Assembly (NCBI GenBank): GCA_945983015.1
Contig: CAMFSN010000046.1
Span: 1-12,603 of the forward strand
Length of the DNA: 12,603 nt
Direction of reading: 5' to 3'
Origin: an uncultured Bacteroidales bacterium
GTDB lineage: Bacteria > Bacteroidota > Bacteroidia > Bacteroidales > UBA932
Shown here: in pieces, positions 7,465-12,603 of the stretch
Position numbering within the stretch: the first letter of the stretch is position 1
Layout: each line of letters opens with the position of its first letter
Notes under the pieces: generated by a model
Seen by the model: only the letters and a program-made list of their open reading frames with translations
Told to the model about the DNA's origin: nothing
The model's database searches: none
Program-made: the position numbers and the translations under genes

Positions 7465-8136
7465 GAGGTGATAGTATTCGGTATTGCCTTCGGTAAATCT
7501 TTTATCGGCTGCTCCTATCAAAATGGGGCGGCCGAATTTTTTCAGCAGGGGCAGTTTCTCGATAATCTCTATGTTCTGTTCCTTGGTTTTTGCAAAGCCA
7601 AGTCCCGGGTCTAGAATCCAGTCCTTGATGCCGGCCTTCCGTGCTCTCTTCTTGAAGTCGCGGAAGTACTCCTCCAGCTGCTGCATAATCGGCACATCCT
7701 CGTTTGAGAGCGAATCCATAGTCCTCGGGTTTCCCCGTTTGTGCATCGCTATATATTTTAATGCCAATCCCCCCACGCACTCTAGCATCTGCTCGTCGTC
7801 TTCGCCTGCCGAGATGTCGTTTACTATGAACGGGCCCACTATCTCGTAGGCTCTTCTGACTATCTCCGACCTGGTAGTGTCAATGGAAAGCTCCTTAGGC
7901 GCTCGGTTCTGGACTTTATTCTTCCCCTCAGTATTAAGTGCTCGGTTCCAGTTCCAAAGAAAGGGCTCCAGCCTCCTCCACTCCTCCTCCAGGCTCACAT
8001 CCTCAGCCCCCGGTCTTGTGGAGACTGCTCCCACATCCACGATATCAGCCTTACTGTCGAGGATGGAGTAGTTATAGCGGCTCTTCTCGAAAAACGAATC
8101 CGGCGTCAAATTGATTATGCCCATTATCTTTACCAT
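7363..8136 (-). CDS. folP: Dihydropteroate synthase (compact, divergent form)
   Basis: This enzyme joins p-aminobenzoate to dihydropterin pyrophosphate in folate synthesis in the cytoplasm. Recognisable DHPS landmarks in order are IMGIINLTPDSF (N9 region), STRPGA (39-44), SIDT with D86, NDIS with N106, MHKRGNPRTM, LDPGLGFAKT (D176), GAADKRF with K212, and RVHNV (R235, H237). At 257 residues it is slightly short. Only 18 residues separate TPDSF from DVG, where about 30 is usual, and the segment after GAADKRF is also shortened. GASRK is replaced by GAADK, and the Glu before STRPG is Val. Core substrate-binding positions remain, so it is likely active. It follows the PEGA/FISUMP gene by 76 bp and overlaps the CPBP gene by 102 bp. 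The hydrophilic tail (YQSENKDHK) is the antisense of a membrane helix. Confidence 0.85.
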   Translation of the reverse strand: MVKIMGIINLTPDSFFEKSRYNYSILDSKADIVDVGAVSTRPGAEDVSLEEEWRRLEPFLWNWNRALNTEGKNKVQNRAPKELSIDTTRSEIVRRAYEIVGPFIVNDISAGEDDEQMLECVGGLALKYIAMHKRGNPRTMDSLSNEDVPIMQQLEEYFRDFKKRARKAGIKDWILDPGLGFAKTKEQNIEIIEKLPLLKKFGRPILIGAADKRFTEGNTEYYHLLALRGGADILRVHNVEAAYLTYAQYQSENKDHK

Positions 8137-8146
8137 AATACAGCCA

Positions 8147-8154
8147 CAAGTTTA
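8147..8154 (-). promoter_or_regulatory. Weak -7 box upstream of folP
   Basis: On the minus strand this reads TAAACTTG, one mismatch from TAnnTTTG, 10 bp before the start codon. No TTTG is found at the right distance upstream. folP could instead be transcribed together with the gene that ends at 8213. Confidence 0.25.
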
Positions 8155-8212
8155 ACAGTCTAATTTGTAACAGCACCCTTGCTTTTGAAACATATTATCT
8201 GTAAAGAACGTT

Positions 8213-10798
8213 TTAGTCCCATTCAATTTCTACATACTCTCCGGTTGAACTTGTAAAATGAGTAATAAGGGAATAATTTATGCTTATTGGATAATCGTAT
8301 TTTATCTCAAGAATATCTTCTATCGGGTCGTATCCTTCTTTCTGAATTCTAATTGAATGCTTGCCTGCTGATAATCTAATTTGAATTGAGTTCTCCGCAA
8401 TTTTTTGTCCATCGATAATAATTTCACAACCAATTGGTTCACAATCTATACTAACAAGTGCAGAAACTGTAGATGAAGAATTTGAAGTATTATTGTTTTC
8501 CTTCATACAACGGACGGCCAGCCCGTCTGCACGCTCGTGGCTGCCTGACGGATTGACATGGCCTTTGTCGCCGAAGAACAACTCTTGTGCACGCTCACCA
8601 TCTAGTGCAACTGACCAATATAAACCGTAGTTGCCGACATTGTACAGGAGGCCAAAATTATAGCTACAGTAACGATAACCAGAGGTAGGATACCAAATAG
8701 GACCTAAATTTGCTAATGTTTTATCTGTCTTGGAGAAATCCATTCCTTTATTAGTGGAATCCAAATTGGATGAAGTGCCCCAAAAACTACTGGTTCCGAA
8801 CGCCTTGCACCATACACCGTTGCTGCCACCATCAGGTACTCTCCAACCAGCTGGACAAGGGTCGTAGATAGTCTTGCTGGACTGCCAGCGGCTGTTATCA
8901 TTAGCTGCCTGCCAGTCGTTATTCCCTCCAGCATTATAGATAAATGTGGTAGGATGCGACGTGGCGTAAGCGATGGTACCAGTAGATGAAGTTGATGCTT
9001 CCGGCTCAGGGAAAGAAATCGTCGCCTTTGCTTCCACATTTTTTGAGATAGAGGATGAGCCGAGGAATGGGTCTTTTCTTCCCCACTGATATAGGAGTCC
9101 GAGGGCTCCGACATCGCCAGGAGTGGCGGAGGTGGCGCCGAGGTTCCTGTCCATCATTATGCCGGCGTTATTTTTATACTGCTGCTCTTGAGGCTGATCT
9201 GTCATCCAGATATGCCAGGACCAGAGTATGGTTCCACTGGCATCCTTGGCAGCGATAAGGGTGTTGCCTTCCCTAAAGGTATCGGCGGTGGAGAAGATGA
9301 TAAGACCGTTTTTGTAACGCAGATTTTGAATCAGGTCGCCGACATTTGGTTTTGTCGCAGTGCCGAAGGTCTCCCAAAGCACTGCTACTGATGAGACTTG
9401 GCCTACAGACTGGCTGCTGTTACCCTTGACAGGCTTAAAACTGTAGGTGCCGCTCTGAGAGACGATGAAGCAGTTGGAGGCAGGAAGGGGTGTCGACTTC
9501 TTCTCTGTAAAAGTATGCTGGTAAAGCAACTGCTGGTTATGGCTGAGCAGCACTTTGTCTTCAATTGGCATAAAATCATCCTTAACGAGTTTAATAGTGT
9601 GCTCGCAGGCGAGAACTTCTATCTGTAGAGGGCTTTCGCCCATTTTCTGTCCATCGACATAGACCTCGCACTCCATTGGCTGGGTTTCTATTTTCAAAAT
9701 GGCGTAGAGCGGAACCGGAGAGCCGACTTTCACCTTAATTTCTTCCCCATCTTGGAGGCTGAAGCTCTGGCTTTGAGCCATGTGGCCAGCTCGTCTTGCT
9801 TCGAGTATGTGGGATGAATTGCTGCCGATGCTCCCTTTCCATCTGCCGGTCCCTTTGTACTGCTCATCTATCCAGATTTCGGACTTGGGGTCATCGCAGA
9901 TGCATTCCACGATGCCGAAACGAGGCTTAAGGGAATATGCAAAATGCTGCTTGTCGCCCTGGCCATTGAGCACGAATTGGCTGCTAAGAGAATAATAGTC
10001 TTCCTTGATGAGTCTTATGGAATATTGGCCGTTTTTATATTTTTGATCAGAATTGACAGGGCTTTTGCCAAGATACTTGTTATCAACATATACATCGGCT
10101 CCGGATGGGTCAGTAGTAATGTCAAGATAGGCATAATCGGGCTCGAGATTTACTGTCTGCACAGGGGTGGAGGAATCGAAATTCACTACTCCCTCATAAG
10201 TCTTATAAAGTTCTGATTCTACCTTATAATACCAAGTTCCATAGTCCATGGTCTCAGCGAAAAGACCTCCCTCCTTAACACTCATATATCCGAGTTCGTA
10301 GTCCCTGGTCTTACCTAAACTGATGAAGGCATCTGCTGGATTAAGCCTGATTTTCAGGTAGCCTGAAGTCGCTTTGACGTTGGTGACGGTAGTGGTGGAG
10401 GCATCTACTCTTATGCTCAGGGTATAGACTCCTCCGGCCCTCAGGTTCACCGGAATTTTAGGGATAGGGGTATAATCCTTACACTTGAACTCCAGATTCT
10501 TCACCTGATATGGGACGAAGAACCAGATCTCGCCGTCAGGTCGCTGCTCAGTCTTTGTCACACCCAGACCTCCCACCTCCAAAATCAGAGGATTAGGCAA
10601 AGATCTGCTAAGGCTGACCTTAATCAAGGCACAGAGATTATTATTCTGATCCTTTACTTTAGAATATGCTTTCTGCTGCAGATCATTCTCCAGATAGGTC
10701 AATTCCTTTTCCACACTCATAGGAAGCTGAGCAAAGCACAGTCCTCCCAGCAATAATCCACACAGAAGCGCGACAATTCTCTTTTTCATAAGTCTCAT
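8213..10798 (-). CDS. Secreted PEGA-repeat and FISUMP-domain protein
   Basis: This 861-residue protein starts with a signal peptide (cut near CFA|QLP, residue 23). An N-terminal domain common in Bacteroidales PEGA proteins follows (about 40-135; CALIKV, GLGVTKTEQ, EIWFFVP). PEGA or PEGA-like beta units come next at about 146-218, 222-290, 294-360 and 364-430 (for example PSGADVYVDNKYLGKSP and ECEVYVDGQKMGESP). A FISUMP region covers about 440-766 (MMDRNLGATSATPGDVG, GLLYQWGRKDPF, YDPCPAGWRVP, GLAVRCM), and a fifth PEGA unit lies at 778-844. It is probably periplasmic or on the cell surface; no lipobox or sorting signal is seen. The role is unknown; PEGA units often bind surface structures. 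The start may be codon 4 (MKKRIVALL, 10789). The last PEGA unit is coded by markedly AT-rich DNA. Confidence 0.85.
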   Translation of the reverse strand: MRLMKKRIVALLCGLLLGGLCFAQLPMSVEKELTYLENDLQQKAYSKVKDQNNNLCALIKVSLSRSLPNPLILEVGGLGVTKTEQRPDGEIWFFVPYQVKNLEFKCKDYTPIPKIPVNLRAGGVYTLSIRVDASTTTVTNVKATSGYLKIRLNPADAFISLGKTRDYELGYMSVKEGGLFAETMDYGTWYYKVESELYKTYEGVVNFDSSTPVQTVNLEPDYAYLDITTDPSGADVYVDNKYLGKSPVNSDQKYKNGQYSIRLIKEDYYSLSSQFVLNGQGDKQHFAYSLKPRFGIVECICDDPKSEIWIDEQYKGTGRWKGSIGSNSSHILEARRAGHMAQSQSFSLQDGEEIKVKVGSPVPLYAILKIETQPMECEVYVDGQKMGESPLQIEVLACEHTIKLVKDDFMPIEDKVLLSHNQQLLYQHTFTEKKSTPLPASNCFIVSQSGTYSFKPVKGNSSQSVGQVSSVAVLWETFGTATKPNVGDLIQNLRYKNGLIIFSTADTFREGNTLIAAKDASGTILWSWHIWMTDQPQEQQYKNNAGIMMDRNLGATSATPGDVGALGLLYQWGRKDPFLGSSSISKNVEAKATISFPEPEASTSSTGTIAYATSHPTTFIYNAGGNNDWQAANDNSRWQSSKTIYDPCPAGWRVPDGGSNGVWCKAFGTSSFWGTSSNLDSTNKGMDFSKTDKTLANLGPIWYPTSGYRYCSYNFGLLYNVGNYGLYWSVALDGERAQELFFGDKGHVNPSGSHERADGLAVRCMKENNNTSNSSSTVSALVSIDCEPIGCEIIIDGQKIAENSIQIRLSAGKHSIRIQKEGYDPIEDILEIKYDYPISINYSLITHFTSSTGEYVEIEWD

Positions 10799-10812
10799 CT
10801 AAAAACAAGTCT

Positions 10813-10844
10813 CAAATTTAATCATTTTTATTCAGTTCTTGAAA
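10813..10844 (-). promoter_or_regulatory. Candidate promoter of the PEGA/FISUMP gene
   Basis: On the minus strand an exact -7 box TAAATTTG occupies 10820-10813. TTTC at 10844-10841, one mismatch from TTTG, lies 20 nt upstream. Transcription would start near 10807, leaving about 9 nt to the first ATG or 18 nt to the ATG at 10789, which favours the second. Confidence 0.45.
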
Positions 10845-10900
10845 ACCAAGTCAGTTCTGCTCCTCAAACCAAGTCCGAAAGCTAATCTATTTTCTTCCTC

Positions 10901-10913
10901 GGTGCCGCGCACC
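10901..10913. repeat. Short perfect hairpin GGTGC/GCACC
   Basis: GGTGC and GCACC form a 5-bp stem around a 3-base loop CGC. A further GCTA (10881-10884) and TAGC (10914-10917) could form an outer stem. It is upstream of both divergent genes, so it is not an obvious terminator. Confidence 0.4.
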
Positions 10914-10940
10914 TAGCAGATAATCTTGTCTGTTACTACT

Positions 10941-11075
10941 ATGCAACAATACGTAAGCGCGGGAGACGCTTACCTACTGAGAGAACAAAACGCAAAAAAA
11001 GGCCGAAATTTTGCGTTTCGGGCTAAATTTTTAGCAAAAACGCAAAAAAACGGCCAAAAATTGCTCTCACGCTAA
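10941..11075 (+). CDS. Possible 44-residue basic small protein
   Basis: An ATG at 10941 opens a 44-codon frame ending TAA at 11075. The product begins MQQYVSAGDAYLLREQNAKK and ends GQKLLSR. It is strongly basic (10 Lys/Arg against 2 Asp/Glu) with no membrane segment. A weak -7-like TAATCTTG (10921-10928) lies 12 bp upstream, and a hairpin followed by TTTT (11078-11095) lies just after the stop. Against it, the frame overlaps DNA repeats spaced by 50 bp, which fall in different reading frames, and the A-rich runs make a chance frame easy. No family is recognised. Confidence 0.2.
   Translation: MQQYVSAGDAYLLREQNAKKGRNFAFRAKFLAKTQKNGQKLLSR
10947..10973 (+). repeat. Hairpin repeat, copy 1
   Basis: The copy begins CAATACGTAAGCG and ends CGCTTAC. 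GTAAGCG (10953-10959) pairs perfectly with CGCTTAC (10967-10973) around the loop CGGGAGA. A near-identical copy lies 154 bp downstream at 11101. Confidence 0.75.
10988..11018. repeat. 10-bp perfect inverted repeat
   Basis: AAACGCAAAA (10988-10997) pairs with TTTTGCGTTT (11009-11018) around an 11-base loop containing GGCC. A second stem, GCTAAA/TTTAGC (11022-11035), follows 3 bp later. TGAGAG (10978-10983) and CTCTCA (11064-11069) enclose both. Confidence 0.7.
10989..11055 (+). repeat. Direct repeat pair AACGCAAAAAAA(C)GGCC, 50-bp spacing
   Basis: AACGCAAAAAAAGGCC at 10989-11004 recurs as AACGCAAAAAAACGGCC at 11039-11055, followed in both cases by an A-then-T run ending in TTGC. The two copies are offset by exactly 50 bp. 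Confidence 0.7.
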
Positions 11076-11077
11076 GT

Positions 11078-11095
11078 CAGTCGCTCGACTGTTTT
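11078..11095 (+). terminator. Terminator-like hairpin with short T run
   Basis: CAGTCG (11078-11083) and CGACTG (11086-11091) form a stem, realistically 5 bp with a GCTC loop, followed by TTTT. It lies 2 bp after the stop of the possible small ORF. The stem and T run are short, so a terminator role is weakly supported. Confidence 0.25.
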
Positions 11096-11100
11096 CACAT

Positions 11101-11126
11101 CAATACGTAATCGCGGAGACGGTTAC
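11101..11126 (+). repeat. Hairpin repeat, copy 2
   Basis: The copy begins CAATACGTAATCG and ends CGGTTAC. GTAATCG (11107-11113) pairs with CGGTTAC (11120-11126) around CGGAGA. It differs from copy 1 by one deleted loop base and by a paired change in the stem (G-C becomes T-G), so the stem still forms in plus-strand RNA. Confidence 0.75.
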
Positions 11127-11127
11127 A

Positions 11128-11194
11128 TTTTTGCTCACCGCAGGCACCTGAAAACCCTGTCCCGTGAGCAAATCGAGGTTTTTACTCACCGCAG
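11128..11194 (+). repeat. Direct repeat pair TTTTT(G/A)CTCACCGCAG, 51-bp spacing
   Basis: TTTTTGCTCACCGCAG at 11128-11143 recurs as TTTTTACTCACCGCAG at 11179-11194, with 15 of 16 bases identical. Between them GTGAGCAAA (11164-11172) is an exact inverted copy of TTTGCTCAC (11130-11138), giving a 9-bp stem with a 25-base loop. Confidence 0.7.
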
Positions 11195-11204
11195 ACTCCT
11201 TGTG

Positions 11205-11235
11205 TTGCGATTATTATGGGGAATGACTACATTTG
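11205..11235 (+). promoter_or_regulatory. Promoter of the FISUMP lipoprotein gene
   Basis: TTG at 11205-11207 and TACATTTG at 11228-11235, spaced by 20 nt, fit the Bacteroidota -33/-7 consensus well. Transcription would start near 11241, giving a leader of about 34 nt to the ATG at 11275. Confidence 0.6.
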
Positions 11236-11265
11236 CAATGTTATATGGGCAGTGTCCATAATAAT
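11210..11265. repeat. 10-bp inverted repeat flanking the lipoprotein -7 box
   Basis: ATTATTATGG (11210-11219) and CCATAATAAT (11256-11265) are exact inverted copies. The left arm lies in the spacer between the -33 and -7 boxes and the right arm in the leader, with the -7 box between them. Only the right arm would be in the transcript, so the repeat acts, if at all, on DNA. Confidence 0.65.
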
Positions 11266-11274
11266 TGTCATCTT

Positions 11275-12565
11275 ATGAAAAAGTATTTTGCTATTGCGGT
11301 AGCAGCGATCTGGCTGCTCGGATTAGGTACATCTTGTCTGATGAATGATCCTTCTGAGGATAATGCTGTCAGCATCGTTTGCACAACTATGAACGCAAGT
11401 GATATCACAGCAAATTCTGCGACCTTGAATGGAAGTGTGTCGATTAGTAATGCGGTAGCGGAAAAGGCAGAGCTGTGGTTTGTAATTGGCCTAGAGGAAA
11501 ACGCTTTGGGCATAAAGGGTGAAAGGATTTCTGCTGAGGCTGTCCCGAGCACAGGCGGGTATGTTTCCGTGAGTGCCACCGAACTGCAAGCGGAGACTAG
11601 GTACTATTATGTCTTATGTGCTTCGGTAGACGGACAAGAAGCGAGTGGGGAGGTAGAGTCATTCATCACTCTTTCGGAACCAAAGGAGCCCACAGTTACG
11701 ACAGGAGACGCCACTGATGTTAGCCTTTTTACCGCAACATTGAATGGTTCTTTGTCTTTCGAGATTGAAGGCACTCAGCCACAATCTGCCTGCTTCTTTT
11801 ATAGTGATTCGGCGAGTGGGGTAGAGGAACTCAAGGCTTCTGGCCAGAATGTTCCAGCGGAATTGGAAGAAAATGGCTCGTTTGCCGTATCTTTAAGTGC
11901 ATTGAATTATAACACTAGTTATTACTTTGTCGCCTGTGCCAAGTTTAATGACATAGAGTATTTTGGAGAAGTAAAGAGCTTTAATACTGCGGATTTACCT
12001 TCAGATGCTATTGACTTGGGATTGTCTGTAAAATGGGCTGCAGCTAATTTCGGAGCAGTAAATCCGGAAGATTACGGGTATTATTATGCGTGGGGAGAAA
12101 CGGAGACTAAGGACAACTATAGTCAGAGTACGTATAAGTGGTTTACAGGGACCTTAACTGCTTATTCAAAATATAATACAGATCCTGATTATGGACCTGC
12201 AGACAATAAGACAGAACTTGATTTTAGTGATGATGTGGTATGCCTAATACTGGGCGGAAAATGGCGAATGCCTTGTGATTCAGAGTGGAAAGAGTTATTG
12301 GATAACTGTACTTGGACTTGGACACAATCGAATGGAGTCAACGGATATCTTGTTACTAGTAAAAAGAACGACGCAAGTATCTTTCTTCCTGCTGCCGGTT
12401 ACCGCGAAAAAGACGAGTGGAAAGATGTGGCTTCCTACGGTCGCTACTGGTCCACATCACTTTTTAAGGATTTTTCGGACTACGCTTGGGATATGTCTTT
12501 CAGTGCTGACGATGCTTTTATGAATCACCATAATCGTTTCCTTGGATATACTATCCGTCCTGTAT
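11275..12565 (+). CDS. Surface lipoprotein with FN3-like repeats and FISUMP domain, 3' end missing
   Basis: 430 genuine codons are visible. The N-terminus MKKYFAIAVAAIWLLGLGTSC is a lipoprotein signal with the acylated cysteine at residue 21. Acidic residues soon after it (NDPSED) resemble the surface-export signal of Bacteroidota lipoproteins. Two FN3/Ig-like beta units follow (about 46-131 and 146-237), sharing SATLNGSVS and TATLNGSLS near their starts. From about 245 a FISUMP domain begins (AIDLGLSVKWAAANFGA, YYAWGETETKDNY, GGKWRMP, LPAAGYR, RYWSTS, GYTIRPV). The true sequence ends at 12565 just after RPV, which normally falls within a few residues of the domain end, so little is missing. 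It diverges from the other FISUMP gene. The role is unknown, probably adhesion or surface display. Confidence 0.85.
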
Positions 12566-12603
12566 CTGTCTCTTATACACATCTCCGAGCCCACGAGACG
12601 GAC
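12566..12603. other. Nextera transposase adapter read-through (not genomic)
   Basis: CTGTCTCTTATACACATCT (12566-12584) is the reverse complement of the Tn5 mosaic end. It is followed by CCGAGCCCACGAGAC (12585-12599), the rest of the Nextera read adapter. The last four bases, GGAC, would be the start of the sample index. It extends the upstream reading frame artificially as SVSYTHLRAHETD. Confidence 0.97.

Larger units (their letters stand above)
10799..11274. other. 476-bp repeat- and hairpin-rich intergenic region
   Basis: This is the only long gap in the window, lying between two divergently transcribed FISUMP-domain genes. It holds the PEGA gene promoter (10813-10844), a GGTGC/GCACC hairpin (10901-10913), two copies of a 27-bp hairpin repeat (10947 and 11101), and a 10-bp stem (10988-11018). 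It also holds a GCTAAA/TTTAGC stem (11022-11035), a 50-bp-spaced direct repeat (10989 and 11039), a 51-bp-spaced direct repeat (11128 and 11179), a small ORF (10941-11075) and the lipoprotein promoter (11205-11235). No known RNA family or mobile element was recognised. Confidence 0.8.

Noticed and set aside
7363..8136. folP as a pseudogene or an acquired sulfonamide-resistance gene
   Set aside because: The frame is intact and the main ligand residues are kept. No mobile element adjoins it, and the sul-type insertion was not seen.
10947..11126. Hairpin repeats as integron attC sites
   Set aside because: No consensus core site GTTRRRY pairs or integrase gene were found, and the neighbouring genes are not cassette-like.
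10989..11194. Repeats near 50-bp spacing as a CRISPR array
   Set aside because: Each repeat family has only two direct copies, the families differ from each other, one copy is inverted, and no cas gene is in the window.
11268..11579. Minus-strand 103-codon open frame opposite the lipoprotein start
   Set aside because: The plus strand carries a signal peptide, lipobox cysteine and FN3-like repeats here, so the antisense frame is incidental.

Overview
The window looks like a contig from an uncultured member of the Bacteroidales, probably assembled from a host-associated metagenome. The main clues are a Bacteroidota putative porin, FISUMP and PEGA surface domains, a divergent Bacteroidales-type dihydropteroate synthase, start codons without Shine-Dalgarno sequences, and several TAnnTTTG (-7) promoter boxes, some with a TTG/TTTG (-33) box about 19-21 nt upstream. 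No RNA gene, CRISPR array, insertion sequence or phage gene was recognised.

Layout, left to right. Positions 1-959 (minus strand) hold an SRPBCC-fold protein followed by a 5-methylcytosine rRNA methyltransferase that runs off the left edge. A 39-bp gap with two opposed -7 boxes leads to a plus-strand Nudix hydrolase (999-1610). Its 3' end overlaps the tail of a three-gene minus-strand operon (5539 to 1591): FtsB/DivIC-like septum protein, putative outer-membrane porin and LolC/LolE-type permease, with stop and start codons overlapping at both junctions. A palindromic back-to-back promoter (5547-5564) separates this envelope operon from a plus-strand sugar-phosphate nucleotidyltransferase (5584-6519), followed by a CPBP intramembrane protease (6631-7464). 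The protease gene collides with folP (minus, 8136-7363), sharing 102 bp of antisense coding sequence.

The right third (8213-12565) is accessory-like. A secreted PEGA-FISUMP-PEGA protein (minus) and a lipoprotein with FN3-like repeats and a FISUMP domain (plus) diverge from a 476-bp intergenic region. This region is packed with direct repeats and perfect stems, contains a possible 44-residue small ORF, and carries a clear lipoprotein promoter whose -7 box sits between 10-bp inverted repeats. It is the least explained part of the window and the best candidate for something undescribed.

The last 38 bases (12566-12603) are not genomic. They are Illumina Nextera transposase adapter read-through, so the final CDS is artificially extended in the assembly and its true 3' end is missing.
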